Assembly: GCA_963747595.1 (NCBI GenBank)
Contig: CAVVFO010000002.1
Span: forward strand, 868,001-932,000
Origin: Oleiagrimonas sp963747595
GTDB taxonomy: Bacteria > Pseudomonadota > Gammaproteobacteria > Xanthomonadales > Rhodanobacteraceae
Length of the DNA stretch: 64,000 nucleotides
Direction of reading: 5' to 3'
Positions 26,256 through 36,485 of this stretch are shown piece by piece (position 1 is the first letter of the stretch; the number at the start of each line of letters is the position of its first letter). The notes below the pieces were generated by a model, which was not told the origin of the DNA, searched no databases, and worked only from the letters and a program-made list of their open reading frames with translations. A program made the position numbers and the translations under genes.

Positions 26256-27662
26256 TCAGGACGCGGTGGCGCGGTGCCTGGCCTCGGCGATCCGCGCCAG
26301 CGCCGTGCCGCGGCCGGCCAGATACACGGTCTCGTCGATCGACGGCGACACCTGGGTACCGGTCATGGCCACGCGCAGCGGCTGGGCCACTTTGCCCATG
26401 CCCAACTCCAGCGACCCGGCCACATCCTGGATCGCACCGTGCACCGCTTCGACAGTCCACTGCGGCAGTTGCGCGAGATGTTCGGCAGCGGCATCCAGTA
26501 CGGCCGGGGCGGTGGCCGAACGCAGATGCTTGTTCACGGCCTTCTCGTCCCACTGCGTGATCGGGCCGTACCAGACCCTGGCGCGATCGGCCATGTCGCG
26601 GAACGTCTGCACGCGGTCACGCAACGCGCGGATCACCTCGGCGGGCTGCGGTCCCGCGGCAACGTCGATGCCGGCGCGCTGCAGGTGCCATGAAAATTCC
26701 GCCACCAGGGCCGCGGGATCCTCGCTCTTGAAATACTGCTGGTTGAGCCAGCCCAGCTTGGCCATGTCAAAGCGTGCCGCCGAGCTGTTGACGTCGGCGA
26801 TGTCGAACAGATCGATCATCTGCTGCAGCGAGAAGATCTCCTGATCACCATGCGACCAGCCCAGCCTCACCAAATAATTGAGCAGCGCCTGCGGCAGATA
26901 ACCATCTTCGCGGTACTGCATCACGCCCACTGCGCCGTGGCGCTTGGACAGTTTCTGCCCGTCCGGCCCCAGGATCATGGGCAGATGGGCGAACACCGGC
27001 ACCGTCGCACCCAGTGCTTCGTAGACATTGATCTGCCGCGGCGTGTTGTTGACATGGTCATCGCCGCGGATGACTTCGGTGATGCCCATGTCGATGTCGT
27101 CCACCACCACCGCGAAGTTGTAGGTGGGGAAACCATCCGAACGCATCAGCACGAAGTCGTCCAGTTCGCTGTTGGACCATTCGATGCGCCCCTTGATCTT
27201 GTCCTCGAAGACCACCGAACCGGAGTGCGGATTCCTGAACCGCAACACGCGGTTGGGATCGTCGCGATATGGCGCATCGCGATCGCGATAGGCGCCGTTG
27301 TAACGTGGCTTCCCGCCCTTGGCCATCGCCTCGGCACGCATCGCCTCGATTTCCTCCCGCGTCTCGTAGGCGTAGTAGGCCTTGCCGGCCGCGCGCAATT
27401 GCTCCGCCACCGCGCGATAGCGTTCGGTGCGGTCGGTCTGGTAGATCGGACCCTCGTCGGCATCCAGGCCCAGCCAGTGCATGCTGTCGATAATCGCCTG
27501 CACGGCCTCCTGCGTGGAACGGGTGCGGTCGGTGTCTTCCACGCGCAACACGAACTGGCCGCCGCGGCGACGCGCTTCCAGCCAGCAATACAGCGCAGTG
27601 CGGGCACCGCCGATATGCAGGAAACCGGTGGGGCTGGGGGCAAATCGGGTCCGAACGTTCAT
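26256..27662 (-). CDS. gltX: Glutamyl-tRNA synthetase
   Basis: Class Ic synthetase charging tRNA-Glu. The 468-aa protein has the HIGH-type motif GFLHIGGARTALY and the KMSKS-type motif KLSKRHG, with the C-terminal anticodon-binding domain intact. The ATG at 27660-27662 gives the usual MNVRTRFAPSPTG; a TTG three codons earlier is possible but unneeded. Confidence 0.96.
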   Translation of the reverse strand: MNVRTRFAPSPTGFLHIGGARTALYCWLEARRRGGQFVLRVEDTDRTRSTQEAVQAIIDSMHWLGLDADEGPIYQTDRTERYRAVAEQLRAAGKAYYAYETREEIEAMRAEAMAKGGKPRYNGAYRDRDAPYRDDPNRVLRFRNPHSGSVVFEDKIKGRIEWSNSELDDFVLMRSDGFPTYNFAVVVDDIDMGITEVIRGDDHVNNTPRQINVYEALGATVPVFAHLPMILGPDGQKLSKRHGAVGVMQYREDGYLPQALLNYLVRLGWSHGDQEIFSLQQMIDLFDIADVNSSAARFDMAKLGWLNQQYFKSEDPAALVAEFSWHLQRAGIDVAAGPQPAEVIRALRDRVQTFRDMADRARVWYGPITQWDEKAVNKHLRSATAPAVLDAAAEHLAQLPQWTVEAVHGAIQDVAGSLELGMGKVAQPLRVAMTGTQVSPSIDETVYLAGRGTALARIAEARHRATAS

Positions 27663-27780
27663 TGATGGCAACAGATCAGCATGGACAACGCGCTAGCGTA
27701 TCAGAACCCGTGGGTGCATCCATGGGCGGACGTGCACCCCGGGCGTGGTGTTTTTGTGACAGAGATAGGATTGTCTCTGA

Positions 27781-27810
27781 TTGACCCGGGACAAAATCGC
27801 TTCACAATAT
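27781..27810 (+). promoter_or_regulatory. Possible sigma70 promoter for the receiver-like gene
   Basis: TTGACC at 27781-27786 and CAATAT at 27805-27810 are separated by 18 bp and lie about 60 bp upstream of the next start codon. They resemble -35 and -10 elements. The overlapping sequence TTGACCCGGGACAA is similar to an FNR box but lacks the ATCAA half-site. Confidence 0.4.
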
Positions 27811-27868
27811 GTACGCAACATGCGATCGCGCAGGTGGGACGCGATCGTTCAGGGGGAGAAAACAGCAC

Positions 27869-28960
27869 ATGAAGCGCTTGACCATCGCCCTTGCCGGGCT
27901 GGAGCAGTCGGACGTGGATCTCGTCCGCGACGCACTCGACCGTCACGATCTTGCACCATGGCAACTGCATGAAGACCCCACGGCGGACGGCGCGGATGCC
28001 GAACTGCTGATCGTCGACGTGGACAGCGTCTGGGGACACATGGACTGGCTCAAGTCCACAGCGCGCGGGCAGCGCACCGTCGGCTACAGCAACCAGCCGT
28101 CGGCTCATGAGGGTGACCTGATGCTGGTCAAGCCGCTTGTCGGTGAACACCTGGCGCAGCTGCTGCAGGCACTGATCGAGGACGGAACGGGGTTCGATTC
28201 CGCATCGTACGCTGCGTCCCATCCCCATCCCCATGAGGGCGAGGCCGGACAGGTCCTGGCGCCGCCATCCGCCACGTCAGGCCCCACTGCGCATGCCGCG
28301 CAAGCACCACTCGGCGCCGCTGCTGCGACCGATCCCGGTGCCATGCCGGCACACCGCAGCGACGGCGAAGATGACAGCACCGGGGACATCGACGACGACG
28401 CCGCCACGATGGCCGAAACTGTGGGCGAGTGGCTGCTGACGGGCGCATCGACGACACCCTTCGTGCTGCACGACGGTGACCAGCGCCTGCTGGTGGATCC
28501 GCAACTGCGAAGCTATCGCGGCACATCCCAGCTGAAACCGCTGATCCCGATGCTGAAGCTGTCGCCGGGAATCATGCAGACTCCGCACGCCGCAGACCTG
28601 GCGACGCTCGATGATGCCGGGCAGCCGATCGACCGTCTGTTCTGGCTGGCAGCGCTGATCGCCACGCCGGGGCAACTGTCCACCCGCCACGACAGTGCCA
28701 CCACCTTCCGCCTGGATCGCTGGCCCCAGATCGAACGTGAATTTCCACGCCACTTCCGTATCGCCACGGCGATGATGAAACAACCCGGGTCGCTGGGGGA
28801 GTTGGCCTCGGCGGCCAATACGCCGGAAGCCGATGTCGCCGACTTCATCAATGCCTACGCGGCTACCGGCTATGTCATCGCCAGCGATGAAGACGACGAT
28901 GCCATGGCAAAATCACGACCGCGCCTGCGCAACCTGTTTGCACGCGTCGCGAGCCGCTGA
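27869..28960 (+). CDS. Unknown protein with receiver-like N-terminus
   Basis: A 363-aa soluble protein I could not assign. Residues 1-115 look like a response-regulator-type alpha/beta domain (MKRLTIALAGLEQSDVDLVR; ELLIVDVDSVW; then LMLVKPLVGEHL with a KP pair where receivers have the conserved Lys). Residues ~120-180 are a low-complexity linker rich in Ala, His, Asp and Pro. Residues ~180-350 form a helical region ending in a winged-helix-like segment (GSLGELASAANTPEADVADF). The start at 27869 follows a strong GGGGGAGA site. A regulatory or adaptor role is suggested; no partner gene is adjacent. Confidence 0.6.
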   Translation: MKRLTIALAGLEQSDVDLVRDALDRHDLAPWQLHEDPTADGADAELLIVDVDSVWGHMDWLKSTARGQRTVGYSNQPSAHEGDLMLVKPLVGEHLAQLLQALIEDGTGFDSASYAASHPHPHEGEAGQVLAPPSATSGPTAHAAQAPLGAAAATDPGAMPAHRSDGEDDSTGDIDDDAATMAETVGEWLLTGASTTPFVLHDGDQRLLVDPQLRSYRGTSQLKPLIPMLKLSPGIMQTPHAADLATLDDAGQPIDRLFWLAALIATPGQLSTRHDSATTFRLDRWPQIEREFPRHFRIATAMMKQPGSLGELASAANTPEADVADFINAYAATGYVIASDEDDDAMAKSRPRLRNLFARVASR

Positions 28961-28987
28961 AAGCACGCCCTCCCGACGGGATATCGC

Positions 28988-29850
<863 letters not shown>

Positions 29851-29854
<4 letters not shown>

Positions 29855-30675
29855 GGGGTCGAACTCTCCGTTTGGCCGCGGGCGTCGAGCGCATCACGGA
29901 TCGGCGTCAGGAATGCGCGTGCACGGGCCACCGCATCCCGAGCATCGGCGGCACCATCGAGGCGATCCACCAGCGCGCTGCCGATGACCACCGCATCCGC
30001 GAACTCGGCCACGGCACTGGCACTCTCGGCGTCACGGATGCCGAAGCCCACAGCGACGGGTGCCTGCGCCGTCTGGCGGATCCGCGCCACCCGCGCCGCG
30101 ATGTCGCCGGTGGACAGCCGCGCCGCTCCGGTAATGCCCGCAAACGACACATAATACAGGAAACCCTCCGCCGACTCGCAGGCAGCAGCCAGCCGGACAT
30201 CGGCCGTCGTCGGCGCTGCCAGCTGGATCAGGCGCAATCCGGCCTCGCGCAATACGGCCACCCTGTCGCCCTCCTCCACCGGACAGTCCACCAGCAGCAC
30301 GCCATCCACGCCGGCCGCGGCAGCGTCCGCGGCAAACCGCGCGTACCCGTACATCTCCAGTGGATTGAGGTAGCCCATCAGGACGATCGGGGTCGTCTCG
30401 TCCGACTCCCGGAACTGGCGTATCCACGCCAGGATGTCGGTGAGGCCGACGCCATGCCGCAACGCGCGCTCGTTGGCATGCTGGATGACGGGTCCATCGG
30501 CCATCGGATCGGAAAACGGCACTCCCAGCTCGAGCACGTCGGCCCCCGCCTCCACCAGCGCATGCAGCAGCGACACCACCGTATCGGGCGAGGGATCGCC
30601 CGCGGTGACGAATGGAATCAGGCCGGTCCGACCCGCGGACTTGAGTTGCCGGAAGCGGACATCGATGCGATTCAC
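29851..30675 (-). CDS. trpA: Tryptophan synthase alpha chain
   Basis: Cleaves indole-3-glycerol phosphate to indole. The 274-aa TIM barrel has the catalytic glutamate in ADVLELGVPFSDPMADGP and the catalytic aspartate in GVDGVLLVDCPVEE. It overlaps trpB by 4 bp upstream and accD by 4 bp downstream, so the three genes are translationally coupled. Confidence 0.96.
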
Positions 30676-31883
30676 AGCTCGATCCCCTCACGCTCGGCCA
30701 CCGTATACACATCCTTGTCGCCACGTCCGGAGAGATTGCACAGCACCAGGCCGTCCCTGGGCATCTCGCGGGCCAGCTTGATGGCCTGCGCCACGGCATG
30801 CGACGACTCCAACGCGGCGATGATGCCCTCGGTACGCGCCAGGCGGTGAAACGCCTCCATGGCCTCGGCATCGCTGACGCCGACATACTCGGCGCGACCG
30901 GTATCCTTGAGGAAGGCATGCTCCGGGCCGACGCCGGGGTAATCCAGGCCTGCAGATACCGAATGCGTCTCGGTGATCTGGCCGTGATCGTCACACAGCA
31001 CGTAGGTCCGGTTGCCATGCAGCACACCGGGACGTCCCGCGGCGAGCGACGCGGCATGGCGGCCGCTGTCGACTCCATCGCCCGCCGCCTCGGCGCCCAC
31101 CAGGCGCACCTCGCGATCATTGAGGAAGGCGTGAAACAGGCCGATGGCGTTGGACCCGCCGCCGACGCATGCGGTCATCACATCCGGCAGCCGGCCATAC
31201 TCTTCCAGCATCTGCGCGCGCGCCTCGCGTCCGACCACGGCATTGAAGTCGCGCACCATCATCGGATACGGATGCGGACCGGCCACCGTGCCGATGATGT
31301 AGAAGGTGTCATCGACATTGGTCACCCAGTCGCGCAGCGCCTCGTTGAGCGCGTCCTTGAGCGTCTTCGATCCGGAGGTGACCGGTACCACTTCGGCGCC
31401 CAGCAGCTTCATGCGGTAGACGTTGATAGCCTGGCGCTGGATGTCGCGCGCGCCCATGTAGACCACGCACTTCAGGCCCAGACGCGCCGCCACCGTCGCC
31501 GTGGCCACGCCGTGCTGTCCGGCGCCGGTTTCGGCGATCACGCGCGGCTTGCCCATGTGACGCGCCAGCAGCGCCTGGCCCACGGTGTTGTTGATCTTGT
31601 GTGCGCCGGTGTGGTTCAGGTCCTCGCGCTTGAGCAGGATCTGCGCACCGCCGGTTTCACGCGACAGCCGCTCGGCGTGGTAGATCGGAGTGGGCCGACC
31701 CACATAATGGGCCAGATCGCGATCCAGCTCGGCCACGAAATCCGCATCCTGCCGCAGGCGCCGGTAGGCGTCGGTCAACGCGGTCAGCGGCGCCATCAGG
31801 GTCTCGGCGACATAGATGCCGCCGTAGTCGCCGAAGCGGCCGTGGGCGTCCGGGAATACGTGGAAATCCTCGATGCTGTTCAT
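30672..31883 (-). CDS. trpB: Tryptophan synthase beta chain
   Basis: PLP enzyme condensing indole with serine. The 403-aa protein carries the Schiff-base lysine in NHTGAHKINNTVGQALLA, the GAGQHG loop, and the phosphate-binding GGGSNAIG. In relatives trpF normally lies just upstream; here trpF is 25 kb away and the intervening DNA carries the low-oxygen gene set. The trpBA-accD transcript must therefore have its own promoter in or beyond the 237-bp gap before nirK. Confidence 0.96.
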   Translation of the reverse strand: MNSIEDFHVFPDAHGRFGDYGGIYVAETLMAPLTALTDAYRRLRQDADFVAELDRDLAHYVGRPTPIYHAERLSRETGGAQILLKREDLNHTGAHKINNTVGQALLARHMGKPRVIAETGAGQHGVATATVAARLGLKCVVYMGARDIQRQAINVYRMKLLGAEVVPVTSGSKTLKDALNEALRDWVTNVDDTFYIIGTVAGPHPYPMMVRDFNAVVGREARAQMLEEYGRLPDVMTACVGGGSNAIGLFHAFLNDREVRLVGAEAAGDGVDSGRHAASLAAGRPGVLHGNRTYVLCDDHGQITETHSVSAGLDYPGVGPEHAFLKDTGRAEYVGVSDAEAMEAFHRLARTEGIIAALESSHAVAQAIKLAREMPRDGLVLCNLSGRGDKDVYTVAEREGIEL

Positions 31884-31982
31884 GCTGTGCGCCGTACTCG
31901 CTGTTCTCGTCGAAGGTCTGCCATCCGGTCATGCTAACCGGCAAGACGGCAGTCTGCTTGCCCGGGCGCCGGATGAAAAGCG

Positions 31983-32006
31983 TTTTCCCGTGGCCGTTAC
32001 GGAAAA
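31983..32006 (-). terminator. Possible terminator after nirK
   Basis: Arms TTTTCCCGT and ACGGAAAA pair with one bulged base, flanked by A/T runs, and are nested in a larger GC-rich imperfect repeat (31961-31972 with 32010-32020). It lies between the nirK stop and the trpB start and could end the cydABX-nirK transcript. The T-run after the stem is weak, so this is tentative. Confidence 0.35.
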
Positions 32007-32120
32007 AAACCGGCGCCGGGCTCGGCGACGCAATGCACCACGCCGCCTGCCCCGGCTTGAACAGCTTCGACTGGACGGCAGCGACCAGTCGGAAGATGTG
32101 CGGATGACTCGCCCGCGACA

Positions 32121-33251
32121 TCAGGCAGGTGAGCGCACCTCGTGGAAGAGATCCGGTTTGGCCGGCCCACTGACGGCAATTTCGGCCAGCAGGCCTTTGT
32201 GAACCACCCGACTCAGGGCGTGATCGACCAGTTTGATGGTGGCAGGCACAGGCAGATCCATGTGACCGACAAAGCAGCTGCCGGGCGGCACCGGTTGTGT
32301 CTGCACGTAGCGCAGCGGCGGATTGGCAAGGGCCCCCTGCGGCCAGCACTCTTTCCATACGTTACCGATCGGATGGAAATTCGAACTGAGGTTGGGGCCA
32401 CCGCACACCATGAACACACGCATGGTTTCTCCCACTTTCGCCTTGATGGGGCCCAACCGGTCTGCGGCAAGTGCATTGACGGCACCATTGAAAAGCACGT
32501 ACGTCGGATTCTCGGCTGCCATGGCGTCGTAGTCGAAGTGCACCGTGCCCTTCGCGCCGAACGGCTCATGCGTATAGACCTCATGCTGTCCGAGATAGAT
32601 TTCGCGGTCCACGGCAGGGAGCCCGTCGTACGGTTCCACCAGAATCATGCCGAACATCCCGCTACTGATATGTTCGTCCAGATTGGGTACCGCGCAGTGA
32701 TAGATGAAGGCGCCGGGATACATGCACTTGAAAAACTCGCTGCGACTTTGTCCCGGCCCGACCATGGTGGCCTCGGACCCGCCACCGGTTCCGAAAATGG
32801 CATGCAGGTCCAGGCTGTGGGGACGCACGTTGTCCTTGGCACTTTTCACGGTCAGCGTCACCGTGTCTCCCTGGCGTACCCTGATCATGGGCCCCGGCAC
32901 CTGCCCGTCCCAGGTCATGAAGTCGAATCCGGTGGCGTCATCCAGCTTGGCGTGTACCTCGCGCGCCTCGAGTTCGATCACATGATGGATGGAATGCTGG
33001 CGACGAATCGGCGGTGGCAATCGCGTAGGGTCTGCAACCACGGTATCGGCACGCAACAATGTGCCGGCGATATCGCTTTTCCGCACAGCGGATGTGGCGT
33101 CTGCGTGCCCTGCGGCAACAGCACGTGCCTGCACGGCAAACCCGCCCAGGCCAAGCATCGCGGCACCGGTTCCTGCGACGCTGACAAAATGGCGTCGGGA
33201 TGGATCCCGGGGCGTCACATGCTCGGCAGTCTCTTCACTGCGTTTTTTCAT
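32121..33251 (-). CDS. nirK: Copper-containing nitrite reductase, AniA-like
   Basis: Reduces nitrite to nitric oxide in the periplasm. The 376-aa protein has a twin-arginine signal (SRRHFVSVAG, residues 18-27) and two cupredoxin domains. Type 1 copper ligands are visible as His145, Cys186, His194 and Met199, and type 2 ligands as His150, His185 and His293; the catalytic Asp148 is present. The spacing in YHCAVPNLDEHISSGM fits the AniA-like class. It is the last gene after cydA-cydB-cydX on the same strand and likely shares their FNR-controlled promoter. No nitric oxide reductase gene is in the island. Confidence 0.92.
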   Translation of the reverse strand: MKKRSEETAEHVTPRDPSRRHFVSVAGTGAAMLGLGGFAVQARAVAAGHADATSAVRKSDIAGTLLRADTVVADPTRLPPPIRRQHSIHHVIELEAREVHAKLDDATGFDFMTWDGQVPGPMIRVRQGDTVTLTVKSAKDNVRPHSLDLHAIFGTGGGSEATMVGPGQSRSEFFKCMYPGAFIYHCAVPNLDEHISSGMFGMILVEPYDGLPAVDREIYLGQHEVYTHEPFGAKGTVHFDYDAMAAENPTYVLFNGAVNALAADRLGPIKAKVGETMRVFMVCGGPNLSSNFHPIGNVWKECWPQGALANPPLRYVQTQPVPPGSCFVGHMDLPVPATIKLVDHALSRVVHKGLLAEIAVSGPAKPDLFHEVRSPA

Positions 33252-33384
33252 GGCATCGGATCTCCGGCCCTGGATGGAGGAAACATGCAAAAGGCAGTGG
33301 CATCGTGCATCGATTTGCAGATGGCCAGATCCAGCAACACGGAGGGCGTGACGCCTCCCCCGTGCAACGCGTCGGACGAACCGT

Positions 33385-33579
33385 TCAATCCCCCGACTTT
33401 TCTTCCTGCTCCTGCCTGGCGTCCAGCACCACCGTACCGGCAACCGCAATCAGCACCATCATCAGCGTGCCCAGCACCCAGGCGAAATACCATGCCCCGC
33501 GGTTTCCGAGCAGAATGGCGAGCGCGAGCGCGATCAATGCGATCACGAACCAGAAAACGAAAATCAGAAAACCTTTCAT
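33385..33579 (-). CDS. CydX-like small subunit of cytochrome bd with extra membrane helix
   Basis: A 64-aa protein with two membrane helices. The second (residues ~28-50) begins GAWYFAWVLGT, matching the CydX signature of E. coli (MWYFAWILGT), and is followed by an acidic, Glu-rich tail like that of CydX. Ordinary CydX is about 37 residues and has this one helix only; here an additional N-terminal helix (FLIFVFWFVIALIALALAIL) is fused in front. It lies 33 bp after cydB, the usual cydX position. CydX stabilises the bd oxidase haems; the role of the extra helix is unknown. Confidence 0.75.
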   Translation of the reverse strand: MKGFLIFVFWFVIALIALALAILLGNRGAWYFAWVLGTLMMVLIAVAGTVVLDARQEQEEKSGD

Positions 33580-33612
33580 GGGACCCCGCAATGCGCGCCA
33601 GCGCGCGACGTA

Positions 33613-34746
33613 TCAATACGCATGCTCGTCGCGGGCGATCCGCTCGGGCGTGACCGTGCCGCGCATGACCCAGAACGCCCAGCTCGTATAGACCACGACG
33701 ATTGGAATGAAAATCAGGGTGAACGCCAGCATCCAACCCAGCGTGCCGGCGCTGGAGGACGCATCCCAGATGGTCAGGCTTTGGCCGGGGTTGCTGGAGG
33801 ACGGCATCATGAACGGGAACATCGCTGCGCCTACTGTACCGATGGTGCCGGTCCAGGCCACGACGCCGAGCCACCAGGCCAGATGCGAACGCCCCTTGCG
33901 TGCCACCAGCACTCCAGCCAGCAGCGCCGCATAGACGCTCCCCGGCACCAGCCACAGTGCCGGATGGGCCATGAAATTGGCCAGCCAGCCACCCGCATGC
34001 GTGGCCACTGTCTTGTGCAACGGCAGTGCCGGGCCGCCCGGATCGGCACCGGCCAGGATCACGTAACCATTGATCGTGGCCACCCACAGTCCGCAGGCAG
34101 TGAACAGCGCCAGGGCGGTACCACCTGCCACCGTGAGCATGGTCATGGCACGCGCGCGGATCACGCCGGAACCACGGTTCATGACCATGCTACTGCCCTG
34201 ATACAGCGCCAGCGCCAGCGCCATCAGCCCGCACAGAACCGCGAACGGGTTGAACAGCGTGATGAAGCTGCCCGTGTAATACGACACCATGTCCCAGCTG
34301 AAGTGGAACGGGACACCTTCGAGCATGTTGCCCATCGCCGCGCCGAACACCACCATCGGCACAGCTCCGCTGACAAACAGCATCCAGTCCCAGAATTGGC
34401 GCCACCGCGGCGCTTCCAGCTTGCTGCGGTACTCGAACCCGAGCGGACGCACGATCATGGCCCACAGCAATACCAGCATGACCACGTACAGGCCGGAAAA
34501 TGCCGTGGCGTAAATGGTCGGCCAGGCCGCGAACACCGCCCCGCCGCCGAGGATGAACCAGACCTGGTTGCCGTCCCAGTGCGGCGCGATCATGTTGATC
34601 ACCGCACGGCGTTCGCCATCGGAACGGCCGTAGTAGCGCAGCCCCGCGCCCACGCCCATGTCCATGCCCACCATGACTCCCAGACCGACGAGCAGCACGC
34701 CCAGCAGCAGCCACCAGATCAGTTTCAGTACGACATAGGCATCCAT
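33613..34746 (-). CDS. cydB: Cytochrome bd ubiquinol oxidase subunit II
   Basis: Membrane partner of CydA in the bd quinol oxidase. The 377-aa protein has about eight to nine helices and family segments WWLLLGVLLVGLGVMVGMDM near the start and MIAPHWDGNQVWFILGGGA near residue 55. It follows cydA with a 3-bp gap, so the two are cotranscribed. It resembles E. coli CydB, consistent with the bd-I type, rather than the cyanide-insensitive CioB. Confidence 0.95.
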   Translation of the reverse strand: MDAYVVLKLIWWLLLGVLLVGLGVMVGMDMGVGAGLRYYGRSDGERRAVINMIAPHWDGNQVWFILGGGAVFAAWPTIYATAFSGLYVVMLVLLWAMIVRPLGFEYRSKLEAPRWRQFWDWMLFVSGAVPMVVFGAAMGNMLEGVPFHFSWDMVSYYTGSFITLFNPFAVLCGLMALALALYQGSSMVMNRGSGVIRARAMTMLTVAGGTALALFTACGLWVATINGYVILAGADPGGPALPLHKTVATHAGGWLANFMAHPALWLVPGSVYAALLAGVLVARKGRSHLAWWLGVVAWTGTIGTVGAAMFPFMMPSSSNPGQSLTIWDASSSAGTLGWMLAFTLIFIPIVVVYTSWAFWVMRGTVTPERIARDEHAY

Positions 34747-34749
34747 GGA

Positions 34750-36330
34750 TCAGGCCTCGCTCCACAGGGTCGAAGGCGGGGCCGGGGCCGGCGGTGAATG
34801 CTCCGCAGGCAGGTCCTCCGGTCCGCGACGAATGAATTTCAGCATGAGATACATCTCGATCACGATGAAGATCGTGTACAGCAGCAGGAAACCGGTCAGC
34901 GAAAAGATCATGTAGCCCACCGAATGCGTGGAAGCCGACAGCCAGGTGGGCAGCTGGCCGTAGACTGTCCACGGCTGCCGCCCGATCTCGGCGACGACCC
35001 AGCCAGCCTCGTTGGCGATGAAGGGCAGCGGAATGGTCCACGGGGCGACGCGCAGGAACCAGCGCTTGCGTTCGATGCGATGGCCCACCGAGTAGATGGT
35101 CGCCAGGATCAGGAACGCCAGCATGGCAAAGGCGGCCAGCACCATGATGCGAAACGACCAGAAGACCGGCCACACCGGGGGGATGGTGTCGCGCGCAGCC
35201 CTGGCGATTTGCGCCGGAGTGGCCTTGGCGACGTCTGCCGCGTAGCGCTTCAGCAATAGCGCGTATCCCAGATCCGACTGATGTGCATTGAACGTGGCCA
35301 GAGCATCGGCATCGTGCGGGTGGCTGCTGAGCCGTTTCAGCGCAAGCAACGCCGGAATGCCGTTGCGTATCTTTTCCCTTGCGGACGCCTCCAGCGCATC
35401 CGCGCCCGCAATCGATTCGGTCAAGGTGTGCGTGACCAGCGGGGTGAGCACATACGGGACCTGGATATCGAAATCGTTGCGCTGTCCTTTCTGGTCCGGC
35501 CACGCGACCAGATTGAACCCGGCCGGCGGCGTGGCCGTTTTCCACAGCCCCTCCATGGCCACAAGCTTGGTGGGCTGTGCCGTCCCGTTGATGAATCCGA
35601 GCGCATCGCCCAGGGTGATGGTGCCGATGATGGCAAACACGCCGAACAGCGCCGCCACGCGAAACGACCGCCTGGCCATTTCCATGTGGCGCTTGCGCAG
35701 CATGTAGAACGCGCTGATGCCCAATACGAAGATGGAGGCGGTCACGAATCCGGCGACGGTGGTATGCACGAACTTGGCCTGCGCGTCGGGGCTGAAGATG
35801 AGGCTGGGAAAATTGTCCAGTTCCACACGCATGGTTGCCGGATTGAAGTGCGAGCCGACGGGTTTCTGCATGTAGGCATTGGCGATCAGGATCCACAATG
35901 CCGACAGATTGGATCCCAGCGCCACCATGTATGTCACCAGCAGATGCTTGCCCCGCGACAACTTGCTCCAGCCGAACAGCATCAGGCCGACAAAGGTCGA
36001 TTCCAGGAAAAACGCCATCAATCCCTCGATGGCCAGCGGCGCGCCAAAAATGTCGCCGACAAAATGCGAGTAGGTCGACCAGTTGGTGCCGAACTGGAAC
36101 TCCATGGTCAGACCGGTGGCCACGCCCAATGCAAAATTTATGGCGAACAGTTTGGCCCAGAAATGCGTCATCTGCCGATAGATGGCGCGCCCGGTGATGA
36201 CATAGATGGTTTCCATGGTCGCCAGCAGGAACGACAACCCCAGCGTCAGGGGCACAAACAGATAGTGATAAAGAACGGTGGTGGCGAACTGGAGTCGGGA
36301 GAGATCGACGACGGTATTCAGATCATGCAT
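34750..36330 (-). CDS. cydA: Cytochrome bd ubiquinol oxidase subunit I
   Basis: Carries the haems and quinol site of a high-affinity terminal oxidase that is relatively resistant to nitric oxide and sulfide. The 526-aa protein keeps the axial ligands: His22 in VLYHYLFVPLTLG, His189 in AKFVHTTVAG and Met in FRIMVLAAF. It has the long Q-loop typical of E. coli-type (L-subfamily) enzymes and the GRQPW motif. The ATG at 36328-36330 is the normal start (MHDLNTVVDLSRLQF). An FNR box lies 120-133 bp upstream. Confidence 0.96.
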   Translation of the reverse strand: MHDLNTVVDLSRLQFATTVLYHYLFVPLTLGLSFLLATMETIYVITGRAIYRQMTHFWAKLFAINFALGVATGLTMEFQFGTNWSTYSHFVGDIFGAPLAIEGLMAFFLESTFVGLMLFGWSKLSRGKHLLVTYMVALGSNLSALWILIANAYMQKPVGSHFNPATMRVELDNFPSLIFSPDAQAKFVHTTVAGFVTASIFVLGISAFYMLRKRHMEMARRSFRVAALFGVFAIIGTITLGDALGFINGTAQPTKLVAMEGLWKTATPPAGFNLVAWPDQKGQRNDFDIQVPYVLTPLVTHTLTESIAGADALEASAREKIRNGIPALLALKRLSSHPHDADALATFNAHQSDLGYALLLKRYAADVAKATPAQIARAARDTIPPVWPVFWSFRIMVLAAFAMLAFLILATIYSVGHRIERKRWFLRVAPWTIPLPFIANEAGWVVAEIGRQPWTVYGQLPTWLSASTHSVGYMIFSLTGFLLLYTIFIVIEMYLMLKFIRRGPEDLPAEHSPPAPAPPSTLWSEA

Positions 36331-36449
36331 GATGCGGTCGCTTGTTTTTGGTTCCCGGGGCTGCAGGCCGCGGGAGCGAAAGGTCAATCGCTTGAACACA
36401 GCTTCATGCGACCGTGCCCGAAGCGTAGTGGATCGTGCGCCACCGGGAT

Positions 36450-36463
36450 TTGATCTGGATCAA
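36450..36463 (-). promoter_or_regulatory. FNR box upstream of cydABX-nirK
   Basis: TTGATCTGGATCAA matches the FNR consensus TTGAT-N4-ATCAA exactly. On the minus strand the hexamer TACGCT (36427-36422) lies 32 bp away, centre to centre, placing the box at about -41.5 relative to the predicted transcript start, the position for class II activation. It drives cydA, cydB, the CydX-like gene and probably nirK. Confidence 0.85.
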
Positions 36464-36485
36464 TGCAGATGCCTTCGGCTGCAGG

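Noticed and set aside
27781..27794. TTGACCCGGGACAA as a ninth FNR box
   Set aside because: The right half-site is GACAA instead of ATCAA, and it lies in front of a gene with no link to the low-oxygen set; a sigma70 -35 element explains TTGACC.
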